A DNA stretch of 39,958 bases from an uncultured Verrucomicrobiota bacterium (GCA_903905395.1 CAIVGD010000325.1:1-39958); one strand, 5' to 3'. Counted from the stretch's first letter, positions 1-8,165 are shown. Notes: a model not told the origin generated them from the sequence alone. Numbers and translations: made by a program.

Positions 1-467
1 AGGTGGAAGCGGTCGGCGAGGCGCATGAGGCGGAGGGCTTTGCGATAGCCCTCGGGATGAGCGCAACCGAAGTTGCGGAGGAGATTTTCCTTCGTGTCCC
101 GGCCTTTCTGGTGGCCGAGAAAAACCACGCGTTGTTTTCCGAGCGTGGCGAGACCGCCGATGAGGGCCCGGTCGTCCCCATAGGCGCGGTCGCCCCCGAG
201 TTCCACGACGTCGGTGGCGCCGAGGCGGAGGTAATCGAGAAGGTAGGGGCGCTGTGGATGCCGGACGATCTGGACGCGTTGCCAAGATGTGAGGTTGCCG
301 TAAACCTCGCGCCGCGCGTCTAGGAGTTTTTGTTGCAAAGCGGTAATTTCGTCCTCCGCTCCGAGCTTTTGTTTGCCGGAAAGATTACGGAGTTCCTCGA
401 TGCGCTTTTCCAGCTCGGCGAGGGGTTTTTCAAATTCCAGGGGGGCGATGGGTCGGGCTTCGGCCAT
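1..467 (-). CDS. accA: Acetyl-CoA carboxylase carboxyltransferase subunit alpha (5' part, runs off the window)
   Basis: AccA pairs with AccD to form the carboxyltransferase that moves the carboxyl group from biotin carrier protein to acetyl-CoA, giving malonyl-CoA for fatty acid synthesis in the cytoplasm. About 155 N-terminal residues are visible, starting from ATG at 465-467. The opening (FEKPLAELEKRIEELR) is the usual N-terminal coiled-coil. It is followed by the family blocks RHPQRPYLLDYLRLG, ELGGDRAYGDD, LGHQKGRDTKENLLRNFG and PEGYRKALRLMRLADRF, which match E. coli AccA block for block. The catalytic C-terminal part lies outside the window. The gene is transcribed away from the CPBP gene at 552. 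The partner accD is about 1.6 kb away on the opposite strand, so the subunits are near each other but not in one operon. Identification is secure; only the length is unknown. Confidence 0.96.
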   Translation of the reverse strand, partial: MAEARPIAPLEFEKPLAELEKRIEELRNLSGKQKLGAEDEITALQQKLLDARREVYGNLTSWQRVQIVRHPQRPYLLDYLRLGATDVVELGGDRAYGDDRALIGGLATLGKQRVVFLGHQKGRDTKENLLRNFGCAHPEGYRKALRLMRLADRFH

Positions 468-551
468 AGGTCGAAGAAAGAATACTAAACGAGGAAGGGG
501 TGCCGGAGCAACGCTGGGGGTAGGGGAAAAGGTTGGCTGTCGGGGAAGGGG

Positions 552-1427
552 GTGGCGCAAGATACGAAGATGAAGCGAGGGTTAACTGGGATTCTTGGAT
601 TTGGAGGACTGTGGGTAGTTCTCACCGCCGTCCTTGCGCACCCGGTGTGGCTGGCGGTCGAGGCGATGGCTCCAGGTGTTTTTCCATTTCCGAGGATATT
701 TGGGCGGGTGCAGTTGGGGGTGGCGTTGGCTTTGGTCCCACTACTGCTCTGGTTTTGGAGGGAGGATCCGCGGCGTTTTTTTGATCTTGGCCGATGGAAG
801 AGGCAGGTGGTGCGCGCAGTGGTTTGGGGAGCGGCGGGATGGGGGATGCTGGCGTTGGTGGCTTTTGGGCAAAGCTTGCTCGGGGTGAGGAGTTGGGGCG
901 GGTGGCCCGGGTGGACGTTATGGGCGGGTGCGGGTGGCACGGGAATCCTCGTGGCTTTCTTGGAGGAGTTTTTTTTCCGAGGAGTGCTGGGGATGGCGTG
1001 GTGGAAGGCTATGGGGAACCGGCCGATCGGACTGCTTCTCAGCGTGGGGGCGGTGATTTTCGCCGTGGTCCATTTCATCCGACCGGTGCCGGGCCCGGAG
1101 GCTGGATGGGCGACGGGCTTTTTAGCCTGGGGCCGACTGGAGTTGTGGGCAGAGCCGCTGGAAATCTGGAAGTTGGCGGGGCTCCTTCTCGTGGGATTGA
1201 TTTTGGGAAGGATGGTTTGGGCTCAAGGCACCCTAGCGGGACCGATCGGTTTGCATGCGGGATGGGTGGCGGGCCTCAAGTTTTCCGAGGGTGCGTGGAC
1301 GGAAGTTCCGCGGGCCGCGGCGGGTTGGTGGGGTCCCTCCCTCGATGCCGGCCCACTGCCTTTTCTGGTTCTGCTGGTTTTGGCATTGGCGCTCTGGGGG
1401 CGTCCGATCCGTGCGCGTCTGGATTGA
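552..1427 (+). CDS. CPBP-family intramembrane metalloprotease
   Basis: A polytopic membrane protein of 291 residues. The motifs of the CPBP (CAAX protease and bacteriocin-processing, Abi) family are visible: an EEFFFRG block around residue 139 (glutamate pair plus arginine), a VVHF histidine segment around residue 173 and a late LHAGW histidine segment around residue 235. In the family these residues form the active site inside the membrane. Substrates are unknown; relatives cleave prenylated proteins or confer bacteriocin self-immunity. At least six hydrophobic stretches are present. The start is either GTG at 552, just after a GGGGAAGGGG stretch, or ATG at 570 (MKRGLTG); the first is used here. 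The 3' end overlaps the ComF-like gene by 17 bases, suggesting translational coupling. Family assignment is firm; the role is not known. Confidence 0.88.
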   Translation: MAQDTKMKRGLTGILGFGGLWVVLTAVLAHPVWLAVEAMAPGVFPFPRIFGRVQLGVALALVPLLLWFWREDPRRFFDLGRWKRQVVRAVVWGAAGWGMLALVAFGQSLLGVRSWGGWPGWTLWAGAGGTGILVAFLEEFFFRGVLGMAWWKAMGNRPIGLLLSVGAVIFAVVHFIRPVPGPEAGWATGFLAWGRLELWAEPLEIWKLAGLLLVGLILGRMVWAQGTLAGPIGLHAGWVAGLKFSEGAWTEVPRAAAGWWGPSLDAGPLPFLVLLVLALALWGRPIRARLD

Positions 1428-2073
1428 GGCGGCGCGGGGGCTGATTTTTCCGGCGGGCCGACCCCCTCGGCCGTGGGCGCGGCTCGAGCGCCCTTTCTGC
1501 GAGCGCTGTGCAGAACCCTACTCCCGGACTGCTCCCGGCGAATTTCTTTGCGCGAACTGTCTGGACCGCCGCTGGTCGCTGGAACGAGTGCGGGCCGCGT
1601 ATCGGGCGGTGGGGACGGTGCGGGAGGCAATCCTGCGATTTAAATATGGCCGCGAATACCATTTGCGCCCTTGGCTCGGCCGATGGATGCGGGACGGATT
1701 CCGTCAGTACTACGCGGAAGAAAAATGGGATGCGCTTGTGCCCGTCCCCCTCCACTCAGAGCGGAAAAAAATCCGTGGGTTCAACCAGAGCGCGGAGATT
1801 GCCCGCTGGTTGAGTGCGAGGATTGGGATTCCCGTGGAAGAGGGGTTGGCGCGCGTGCGGGCGACACTTTCCCAAGCACGGCTGAAGCGCGTGGAACGGT
1901 TGAGCAATCTGCGCGGCGCGCTGGCCTTGGCTCCTGGGTTTGACCCTCGGGGACGGCGATTGCTAATATGTGATGACGTGTTCACGACCGGGGCCACAGC
2001 GGATGCCTGTGCGCGGGTCCTGCGGAAAGCAGGGGCCGCCGAGGTAGCGGCTCTGACCGTGGCTCGGGGATAA
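1411..2073 (+). CDS. ComF family phosphoribosyltransferase-like protein
   Basis: About 220 residues from a GTG at 1411 that overlaps the end of the upstream gene. An N-terminal zinc-ribbon is visible as two cysteine pairs (FCERC and FLCANC), followed by a PRTase fold. It carries the family blocks RFKYGREYHL, VPVPLHSERKKIRGFNQSAE and RLSNLRGAL, and the PRPP-binding loop LLICDDVFTTGATADAC. ComF/GntX proteins are needed for DNA uptake or handling in transformable bacteria, but the biochemical reaction is unclear. No other competence gene is in the window. The frame stays open for 156 bases upstream inside the CPBP gene, but that part reads like a shadow and the family begins close to the zinc-ribbon. 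The next gene, accD, starts 11 bases after this stop, so the two are probably co-transcribed. Confidence 0.86.
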   Translation: MRVWIEAARGLIFPAGRPPRPWARLERPFCERCAEPYSRTAPGEFLCANCLDRRWSLERVRAAYRAVGTVREAILRFKYGREYHLRPWLGRWMRDGFRQYYAEEKWDALVPVPLHSERKKIRGFNQSAEIARWLSARIGIPVEEGLARVRATLSQARLKRVERLSNLRGALALAPGFDPRGRRLLICDDVFTTGATADACARVLRKAGAAEVAALTVARG

Positions 2074-2084
2074 TAAACTCAACC

Positions 2085-2927
2085 ATGGCTGTATTCGAAC
2101 GACGCAAATATGAACCCCGGAAAGAGGCGAAACCTCGAGCCCGGGGAATTCCTGGTGGGCTCTGGACGAAATGTCCCGGGTGCGGAGAGGTGGTTTACCA
2201 GCAGGTGCTCAAAAAAAGTCTGCAAGTTTGTCCCAAGTGCGGGCATCACTTTTCGCTCGGGGCCCGGGATCGGTTGGTTTCGGTTTGTGACGGCGGAAAA
2301 TTCATCGAACAAGATGAGAAAATGGAGGCTGTGGACGTACTGCAGTTCAAGGGGGTGGCCAGTTACACCAGCAAGCTGAGGAGCAACCGGAAGAAGACGG
2401 GGCTGAAGGACGCGATTGTCTGCGGCACGGGAATCATCGGCGGCCGGGAAGTCTCCCTCGCGGCGTTGGAATTCGCTTTTCTGGGTGGAAGCATGGGCGC
2501 GGTGGTCGGGGAAAAAGTGACGCGCACCATCGAGCGGGGATTGGAAAAAAAAATACCGGTGATCATCTTTTCGGCCTCGGGTGGGGCGCGGATGTATGAG
2601 GGGATGTTCAGTCTCATGCAGATGGCCAAAACGAGCGGTGCTCTGGCCAGGCTCGGGGCGGCCGGCCTGCCATTCTTCTCCGTCCTGACGAACCCAACCA
2701 TGGCTGGGGTGATGGCCAGCTTTGCCTCCCTGGGTGATTTCATTATCGCGGAACCCAGAGCCATGATCGGTTTTGCGGGAGCCCGAGTGATCCGCGAGAC
2801 GACCCAGCAGGTGCTGCCCAAGGGATTTCAGACCTCCGAGTTTCTGCACGAGCGCGGGCTCATCGATATGATCGTCCCGCGTCCCAAGATGAAGGAGGTG
2901 CTGGTGCGCCTCCTCCGCTATCTCTGA
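2085..2927 (+). CDS. accD: Acetyl-CoA carboxylase carboxyltransferase subunit beta
   Basis: AccD is the second half of the carboxyltransferase of acetyl-CoA carboxylase. The 280 residues show the N-terminal Cys4 zinc-ribbon (KCPGC about residue 29, then CPKCGHHF about residue 49). The crotonase-like catalytic domain carries EFAFLGGSMGAVVGEK, IIFSASGGARMYEGMFSLMQM, LPFFSVLTNPTMAGVMASFA and GFAGARVIRETT, which hold the glycine-rich oxyanion loops for acetyl-CoA and carboxybiotin. The ending (FLHERGLIDMIVPR) is typical. Length is normal for the family. No clear Shine-Dalgarno precedes the ATG, so translation may depend on the comF gene 11 bases upstream. folC follows at once, an accD-folC order seen in many bacteria. 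Confidence 0.97.
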   Translation: MAVFERRKYEPRKEAKPRARGIPGGLWTKCPGCGEVVYQQVLKKSLQVCPKCGHHFSLGARDRLVSVCDGGKFIEQDEKMEAVDVLQFKGVASYTSKLRSNRKKTGLKDAIVCGTGIIGGREVSLAALEFAFLGGSMGAVVGEKVTRTIERGLEKKIPVIIFSASGGARMYEGMFSLMQMAKTSGALARLGAAGLPFFSVLTNPTMAGVMASFASLGDFIIAEPRAMIGFAGARVIRETTQQVLPKGFQTSEFLHERGLIDMIVPRPKMKEVLVRLLRYL

Positions 2928-2995
2928 AGAGATCCGACCCCGTCGCCCGGCTTGGGAAAGTATGCTCCGCTGGCATCCGGCCGGGTCTGGGGCGG

Positions 2996-4114
2996 ATGCA
3001 AAAACTTCTCCGAGCCCTGCATCATCCCGAGAAGGGGCTGAATTTCATTCACATCGCGGGAACCAACGGGAAGGGTTCGACGGCGGCGGCGATGGACTCC
3101 ATCTTGCGGGCGGCTGGATTTTTCCCAGGTCTGTACACCTCGCCACATTTGATTGATTTCCGGGAGCGATTCCGTGTGGGCGGACGGGTTGTCGATGAGA
3201 GAATCCTGCGGCGAAACCTCGAGCCGGTGATCCGGATCATGAACCGGATGCCGCAGTCCGAGCGGCCCACTTTTTTCGAGGTGGTCACGGCGCTCGCTTT
3301 AAAAATTTTCCGGGAAGCCAAAGTTGATTTTGTGGTTTGGGAGACGGGTTTGGGCGGGAGGCTGGATGCAACCAACATGATCCTTCCTGAGTTGTCGCTC
3401 CTCACATCGTTGGGACGGGATCACGAGGAGATCCTCGGCCAAGGGTGGGCCCGGATCGGCGCGGAGAAGGCCGGTATTCTGAAGCAGGGCGTTCCAGTTT
3501 TTTCCGCGCCCTGGCCGCGCGCGGCTCGGAAGGTGCTGGCACGCCAAGCAAAAAACCTCGGTTGTCCCTGGAAGATCGTTGGGCCTCTGCCCAAGGCGTG
3601 GGGTGCGCTTCCACTTGCGGGAAGACACCAAAGACAGAACTTGGCGCTGGCGGTAGCTGCCGCGCGGTATCTGGGTTTTCCCGACGAGGTGATCCGGTGC
3701 GGATTGTCCCAAATGAAATGGCTCGGCCGATTCACCATGCTGAACAAAAATCCGCGACGGGTGTTGGATGGCGCCCATAATGAAGAGGGGGTTTGCGCCG
3801 CTTTGCTGACGTGGCGGGAAACTTTTGCCTCCACGCCAGGTCGGGTGATTTTCGCGTGTCTGAGAGACAAACCGGTGAGGGCGATGCTCCGGCGGATACG
3901 AAACAGTCGGGCGGATATTTGGGGAGTGGAGCTGAAGGATCCTCGCGGATCGGACCCGCTTTCCTGGGGGATTCATCCGTCTCGGATATTTTCCACGGTC
4001 GCGGAAGCCCTCCGGGCGGACGACGAAAACCCGGCCCCGGGGGGGGCTTTGATTATGGGCTCTTTGGTGCTGGCTGGAGAAGTACTTAAGGCGAGGGGAG
4101 GAAACGGGGCGTGA
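2996..4114 (+). CDS. folC: Bifunctional folylpolyglutamate synthase / dihydrofolate synthase
   Basis: FolC adds glutamate to dihydropteroate and to reduced folates using ATP. Visible motifs are the P-loop HIAGTNGKGSTAAAMD, the block YTSPHLIDFRERFRV, WETGLGGRLDATN, the LGRDHEEILG segment with the family histidine, EKAGILK, GRHQRQN before the C-terminal Mur-ligase domain, and LDGAHNEEG. From ATG 2996 the protein is 372 residues, somewhat short. The frame stays open upstream and reads GIRPGLGRMQKLL across the ATG, which is the usual FolC N-terminal block. The native protein therefore probably begins about 20 residues earlier, but no ATG, GTG or TTG exists in that stretch, only a CTG at 2924 overlapping the accD stop. 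An eight-G run lies at 4039-4046 near the C-terminus. Function is secure; the start is uncertain. Confidence 0.92.
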   Translation: MQKLLRALHHPEKGLNFIHIAGTNGKGSTAAAMDSILRAAGFFPGLYTSPHLIDFRERFRVGGRVVDERILRRNLEPVIRIMNRMPQSERPTFFEVVTALALKIFREAKVDFVVWETGLGGRLDATNMILPELSLLTSLGRDHEEILGQGWARIGAEKAGILKQGVPVFSAPWPRAARKVLARQAKNLGCPWKIVGPLPKAWGALPLAGRHQRQNLALAVAAARYLGFPDEVIRCGLSQMKWLGRFTMLNKNPRRVLDGAHNEEGVCAALLTWRETFASTPGRVIFACLRDKPVRAMLRRIRNSRADIWGVELKDPRGSDPLSWGIHPSRIFSTVAEALRADDENPAPGGALIMGSLVLAGEVLKARGGNGA

Positions 4115-4220
4115 TTCGAGCGGTTTTTTTTCTGATGCCGGGGGCACTCTTATGCGGACTGCGGAACCGGTCGCTAGCCTTGGTTTTTGATCTTTCCGAT
4201 CGGATCGGCGAGAAGGCATT

Positions 4221-4249
4221 TTGACAAGGCGGCTCGTTGGGGGCATTTT
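4221..4249 (+). promoter_or_regulatory. Possible sigma-70-type promoter for the sdh operon
   Basis: TTGACA at 4221-4226 matches the consensus -35 exactly. Seventeen bases later CATTTT (4244-4249) is only a weak -10. It lies about 60 bases upstream of sdhC in the only sizeable gap before the operon. Judged by eye. Confidence 0.35.
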
Positions 4250-4310
4250 TTAAACTCGTTGGAAATAAATCCAACCCCATCATTTCCCTGTGAATATTGA
4301 AATTTTACGA

Positions 4311-4994
4311 ATGTCCAAATCCTCGATCGGGAGGAAATGGATCGTGGCGGTGACAGGCATCCTGATGATCGGGTTTGTCTTCATCCACATGACTGGAAAT
4401 CTGCAGATGTTTGCGGGCACGCCCGACAAGATCAACCAGTACGCCCATCTTTTGAAATCGTATCCGCTGGTGCTTTGGTCGTTCCGGTTGGGATTGTTGG
4501 CGACGGTGGCTCTGCATATTTTGGCGGCCTTATCTTTGGCTTGGGAAAACCGGATCGCCAAGCCGGTGGCCTACGCCGTGGCGGGAAGTCACTCCCGGAT
4601 GAAGGTGGCTCTGACGAGCGTGACGATGGTGATCAGCGGGACGATCATTCTGGGGTTTGTGGTTTTTCATCTACTGCATTTCACCGCGCACCGGGTGGAT
4701 GGCTCCTATGCCTCGATGGAGACGGTGGTGGCGGGAGTCACGATGCCAGATGTTTACCGGATGGTGGTGGCCGGCTTTTCCCAGCCTCTGATCAGCGGAT
4801 TTTACATCGTGGCGATGGCTCTGCTCTTTTTCCATCTCCGGCATGGGGCGGCAAGTGTTTTTCAAACCTTTGGGTTGCGGGACCAGAATCTGGTGAAAGT
4901 GATGGACGCCGGTTCCTGGATTATCGCTGCGGTTCTTTTTCTGGGGTTTAGCGCCATTCCGGTGGCTGTGCTCGCGGGGATACTGAAACCATGA
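4311..4994 (+). CDS. sdhC: Succinate dehydrogenase cytochrome b558 subunit
   Basis: The membrane anchor of succinate dehydrogenase, carrying quinone and heme b. From ATG 4311 it is 227 residues and starts MSKSSIGRKWIVAVTGI, the standard opening of the fused (SdhC+SdhD) b558-type anchor found in Bacteroidota, PVC bacteria and Bacillus. Five hydrophobic segments are visible. Histidines in FIHMTGNLQMFAG, LHILAAL, VFHLLHFTAHR and FFHLRHG are candidates for the two axial heme pairs typical of this class. An in-frame GTG at 4290 would add seven residues; ATG is preferred by comparison with the family. There is no separate sdhD, as expected for this type. The stop overlaps the sdhA start (ATGA), so the subunits are translationally coupled. 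Confidence 0.93.
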   Translation: MSKSSIGRKWIVAVTGILMIGFVFIHMTGNLQMFAGTPDKINQYAHLLKSYPLVLWSFRLGLLATVALHILAALSLAWENRIAKPVAYAVAGSHSRMKVALTSVTMVISGTIILGFVVFHLLHFTAHRVDGSYASMETVVAGVTMPDVYRMVVAGFSQPLISGFYIVAMALLFFHLRHGAASVFQTFGLRDQNLVKVMDAGSWIIAAVLFLGFSAIPVAVLAGILKP

Positions 4995-6904
4995 AGCTGG
5001 ACGCCCGTATCCCGCCCGGCCCGCTGGCTGAGAAGTGGACCCGGTTTAAATCCAACGTCCGTCTGGTCAGTCCAGCCAACAAACGGAAGTATGAGGTGAT
5101 CGTGGTGGGGACGGGACTGGCTGGAGCTTCCGCGGCGGCCAGTCTGGCCGAACTGGGATACCGCGTGAAATCGTTCTGTTTTCAAGATAGCCCTCGCCGG
5201 GCTCACTCGATTGCGGCTCAGGGGGGGATCAATGCGGCCAAGAATTATCAGAATGACGGAGATTCGGTGCGGCGCCTGTTTCAAGACACGATCAAGGGCG
5301 GGGACTTCCGATCCCGAGAAGCGAATGTGCACCGACTCGCCGAGGTGAGCGTGGACATTATCGATCAGTGTGTTGCCCAGGGCGTGCCATTCGCGCGGGA
5401 GTATGGAGGGATGCTGGCGAATCGGTCTTTCGGCGGGGCGCAGGTGTCGCGGACTTTTTATGCGCGAGGGGCAACGGGCCAGCAGTTACTGCTCGGTGCT
5501 TATCAGGCGCTCAGCCGGCAGATCGAGTTGGGGCAGATTGAAATGTTGCCCAGGCACGAGATGTTGGATTTGGTTGTTGAGGAGGGACGGGCGAAGGGAA
5601 TCATCACCCGCCATCTCGTCACGGGCGAACTCACTTCTCATGCGGCCGACGCAGTTCTGCTTTGCACCGGCGGGTATGGCAACGCCTACTATCTTTCCAC
5701 CTACGCTCGGGGTTCGAATGCGACGGCGATCTGGCGGGCGCACCGGCGGGGGGCGCTTTTTTCCAATCCCTGTTTCACCCAGATTCATCCTACCTGCATT
5801 CCGGTCTCGGGGGAGTATCAGTCGAAGCTGACGTTGATGTCCGAATCGTTGCGAAACGATGGGCGTTGCTGGGTGCCGAAGGCGAAGGGGGAGAAGCGGT
5901 CTGCCGCCCAGATTCCGGAGGGGGAGCGCGACTACTTTTTGGAACGGATGTATCCCAGTTACGGAAACCTGGCTCCGCGCGACATTGCTTCCCGTGCCGC
6001 CAAGCGGGTGTGCGACGAGGGGCGGGGAGTCGGGCCGACGGGTCTGGGGGTTTACCTGGATTTCTCCGAGGCGATCGGACGGCTTGGGGAGGAGACGGTG
6101 CGGGAACGATATGCAAATCTTTTCGCGATGTATCATGAAATCACCGGCGAGAACGCCTACGAATCCCCCATGCGAATTTTTCCCGCGGCGCACTACACGA
6201 TGGGCGGGTTGTGGGTGGATTACCACTTGATGAGCAATGTGCCGGGACTGTTTGTGCTGGGGGAAGCGAATTTTTCCGATCACGGGGCGAACCGCTTGGG
6301 GGCTAGCGCCTTGATGCAGGGGTTGGCCGATGGGTACTTCGTCCTGCCCTATACCGTAGGGGATTATCTTTCCCAGCAGAAGCCGGGCGGAGGCAAGCCG
6401 GAGGGCACCGCGTTCCGGGAGGCGATGGAGACGACCCAAGCCCGTACGAAAAAACTGCTTGGCGTGAAGGGGCACAAACCGGTGAGCGAGTTTCAACGGA
6501 GGTTGGGCAAGATACTCTGGGATCACTGTGGGATGAGTCGAACGAAGCAGGGCCTGGAGGAAGCGATCAAGATTTTGCCAGGACTTCGGCAAGAATTCTG
6601 GCAGGACGTGAATGTTCCTGGCGCGGGGGAGGATTTGAATCAGTCATTGGAGACGGCAGGGCGGGTGGCGGATTTTCTGGAGCTTGGAGAACTGATGTGT
6701 CGCGATGCGCTGGAGCGTGAAGAATCTTGCGGTTGTCATTTTCGCGAGGAGTACCAGACGCCGGACGGAGAGTGTGCGAGGAGGGACGCCGAGCACTCAG
6801 ATGTTTCGGCCTGGGAATTCAAGGGGGATGGAAAGCCGGAAGTTCGGCATATCGAGCCCCTGAATTTTGAGGAACTGCAGTTGGCGACGAGGAGTTACAA
6901 ATGA
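4991..6904 (+). CDS. sdhA: Succinate dehydrogenase flavoprotein subunit
   Basis: The catalytic subunit oxidises succinate to fumarate with covalently bound FAD. Of its 637 residues the dinucleotide-binding loop is VVGTGLAGASAAASLAELGY (about 37-56). The FAD-linking histidine lies in the HSIAAQGGINAAKN block. The substrate and FAD region is seen in SRTFYARGATGQQLL, and the capping and active-site region in NPCFTQIHPTCIP, RIFPAAHYTMGGLWVD and GEANFSDHGANRLGASALMQGLADG. It resembles the long B-type SdhA/FrdA that works with a single fused cytochrome b, consistent with its neighbours. It overlaps sdhC by four bases at the start and sdhB by four at the end. Whether the complex runs as succinate oxidase or fumarate reductase in vivo cannot be decided from sequence. 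Confidence 0.97.
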   Translation: MKLDARIPPGPLAEKWTRFKSNVRLVSPANKRKYEVIVVGTGLAGASAAASLAELGYRVKSFCFQDSPRRAHSIAAQGGINAAKNYQNDGDSVRRLFQDTIKGGDFRSREANVHRLAEVSVDIIDQCVAQGVPFAREYGGMLANRSFGGAQVSRTFYARGATGQQLLLGAYQALSRQIELGQIEMLPRHEMLDLVVEEGRAKGIITRHLVTGELTSHAADAVLLCTGGYGNAYYLSTYARGSNATAIWRAHRRGALFSNPCFTQIHPTCIPVSGEYQSKLTLMSESLRNDGRCWVPKAKGEKRSAAQIPEGERDYFLERMYPSYGNLAPRDIASRAAKRVCDEGRGVGPTGLGVYLDFSEAIGRLGEETVRERYANLFAMYHEITGENAYESPMRIFPAAHYTMGGLWVDYHLMSNVPGLFVLGEANFSDHGANRLGASALMQGLADGYFVLPYTVGDYLSQQKPGGGKPEGTAFREAMETTQARTKKLLGVKGHKPVSEFQRRLGKILWDHCGMSRTKQGLEEAIKILPGLRQEFWQDVNVPGAGEDLNQSLETAGRVADFLELGELMCRDALEREESCGCHFREEYQTPDGECARRDAEHSDVSAWEFKGDGKPEVRHIEPLNFEELQLATRSYK

Positions 6905-7647
6905 AGCTCCGCCTGCGGGTTTGGCGTCAGAAGAGGTGCGACACCGAGGGTCGTTTTGAGACATACGAGGCGGATGGGTTGACGGCGGACATGTCCTTTC
7001 TGGAGATGCTCGATGTGGTCAACGATCGTCTGACGAAGGAGGGCAAGGAACCGATTGCTTTCGATCATGATTGTCGGGAGGGCATCTGCGGATCCTGCGC
7101 CATGGCGATCAATGGGGAACCTCACGGGCCCAACGAGGCGGCCACCACCTGTCAGATTTATTTACGGTCATTCCGGGACGGGGATACGTTGACGGTGGAG
7201 CCTTGGCGGGCTCGGGCGTTTCCTGTGATCAAGGATCTGGTAACGGATCGGACGGCCTTCGACCGGGTCATCCAGGCTGGCGGTTTTGTTTCCGTGAGCA
7301 CGGGTCAGGCGCCGGATGCCAATGCGATGCCGATCGGGAAGGTGGAGGCGGAGAAAGCGTTTGATGCGGCGCACTGTATCGGGTGTGGGGCGTGTGTGGC
7401 GGCGTGTCGAAACGGGTCGGCGATGTTGTTCGTAGCGGCCAAGGTTTCGCATTTGGGACTGTTGCCGCAGGGCCAACCGGAGCGGGCGCAGAGGGTGCAG
7501 AAGATGGTGGCTGCGATGGATGCGGAGGGGTTTGGGAACTGCTCGAATCAGTACGCGTGCGAGGCGGTCTGCCCCAAGGAGATCTCCGTGGATTGGATCG
7601 CTCGCATGAATCGGGATTACGCTTTGGCCGCAGCCAAAAAGCTTTAG
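6901..7647 (+). CDS. sdhB: Succinate dehydrogenase iron-sulfur subunit
   Basis: The electron-transfer subunit linking FAD in SdhA to quinone at SdhC. In 248 residues the N-terminal plant-ferredoxin domain carries the [2Fe-2S] ligands in DHDCREGICGSCAMAING with a later cysteine in TTCQIYL. The C-terminal domain carries CIGCGACVAACRNG, then FGNCSNQYACEAVCPKEI, supplying ligands for the [4Fe-4S] and [3Fe-4S] centres. The sequence belongs to the same B-type as the SdhA here. It is the last gene of the operon; an AT-rich hairpin with a T-run follows about 20 bases after the stop. Confidence 0.96.
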   Translation: MKLRLRVWRQKRCDTEGRFETYEADGLTADMSFLEMLDVVNDRLTKEGKEPIAFDHDCREGICGSCAMAINGEPHGPNEAATTCQIYLRSFRDGDTLTVEPWRARAFPVIKDLVTDRTAFDRVIQAGGFVSVSTGQAPDANAMPIGKVEAEKAFDAAHCIGCGACVAACRNGSAMLFVAAKVSHLGLLPQGQPERAQRVQKMVAAMDAEGFGNCSNQYACEAVCPKEISVDWIARMNRDYALAAAKKL

Positions 7648-7664
7648 CTCTCTTCGGGGATCAG

Positions 7665-7687
7665 ATTATTCTGCCAGATAATTTTTT
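7665..7687 (+). terminator. Weak intrinsic-terminator candidate after sdhB
   Basis: ATTAT (7665-7669) can pair with ATAAT (7678-7682) across an eight-base loop and runs into six T residues (7682-7687). The stem is short and AT-only, so the hairpin would be weak. Its position just after the last sdh gene is the main argument. Confidence 0.3.
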
Positions 7688-7783
7688 CGATGCTTCGTAG
7701 GGTGGGTCGAAGGAGTTCAAGAAAGAGGGGAAGGGATTCAGGGACGCGGAGGACCGCTAGGAGCCAGTTGAAGTTTAAGATTA

Positions 7784-7798
7784 AGTTGAAGTCAGAAG
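7784..7798 (+). repeat. 15-mer shared with 20488-20502
   Basis: AGTTGAAGTCAGAAG occurs here and identically at 20488-20502, in both cases upstream of a copy of the dispersed repeat. Related GTTGAAG wording also lies at 13837-13850. It probably marks the outer part of the same repeat cluster. Confidence 0.6.
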
Positions 7799-7876
7799 GG
7801 AGGTGGAATGATTTTAGATGTTTGATTTTTGATTTGGGAAGATGATTTTTGAAGCGCCAACCTAAAACAAATGTAG

Positions 7877-7896
7877 GGCGCCCATGCGTGGGCGCC
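7877..7896. repeat. Perfect hairpin (8-bp stem, 4-base loop)
   Basis: GGCGCCCA (7877-7884), loop TGCG, TGGGCGCC (7889-7896). The arms are exactly complementary. A second hairpin follows 25 bases later, giving a pair of stem-loops like those of REP or BIME elements. The neighbouring sequence AAACAAATGTAGGGCG (7865-7880) reappears in inverted form near 20604-20621. Confidence 0.75.
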
Positions 7897-7921
7897 GTCT
7901 GAATTCAAGACTGATGTCGGC

Positions 7922-7937
7922 TCCCGCGAATGCGGGA
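7922..7937. repeat. Second hairpin of the pair (6-bp stem, 4-base loop)
   Basis: TCCCGC (7922-7927), loop GAAT, GCGGGA (7932-7937). The arms are exactly complementary. Together with 7877-7896 it forms a tandem stem-loop block in the intergenic region. Confidence 0.65.
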
Positions 7938-7979
7938 ACCGCCCCACAGGTGTCTTCAGCCTTGAAGTTCGAAGTTAAT

Positions 7980-8039
7980 GTAGCGCCGGCATCTCCGAGG
8001 CCGCCTAGCTGGACGAACGAGATTGCAGAATGGGCGTTC
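7980..8039 (+). repeat. Dispersed intergenic repeat, copy A (degenerate or truncated)
   Basis: The core (7980-8019) contains GGCATCTCCGAGGCCGCC followed by TAGCTGGACGAACGA; the related copies are at 13894-13978 (inverted) and 20523-20611. A GCGTTC block at 8033-8038 matches the downstream block of the other two copies, but the terminal CCGCCCTA is missing. Its first stem arm is altered (GCCGGC instead of GGCGGC), so the internal hairpin is weakened. Confidence 0.7.
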
Positions 8040-8081
8040 GGATTTCTAAGTTCGGATTTTGGATGTGGGTTAATGGAAAAT

Positions 8082-8097
8082 CGACCTCTGACCCCAA
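8082..8097. repeat. Short repeat CGACCTCTGACCCCAA, copy 1
   Basis: The same words occur at 8166-8180 and 36854-36870; a related perfect palindrome is at 32671-32685. All copies sit between genes or at a gene end. No transposase is next to them. Confidence 0.65.
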
Positions 8098-8165
8098 TTT
8101 TCAAAAACTAGATTCTAAATAACTGTGCATTAATTGGTTATACGGCATTTTTTTTGATTAGAAAC

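Noticed and set aside
3299..4246. Open minus-strand frame across folC and the following gap
   Set aside because: High-GC shadow of folC; no signal, motif or ribosome site.
5486..6592. Open minus-strand frame of about 370 codons within sdhA
   Set aside because: Antisense to a strongly conserved enzyme; its residues reflect complementary codons and no motif is recognisable.
7884..8111. Plus-strand frame of 75 codons in the gap after sdhB
   Set aside because: Made of the hairpin and repeat sequences themselves; it overlaps an antisense frame of the same kind.
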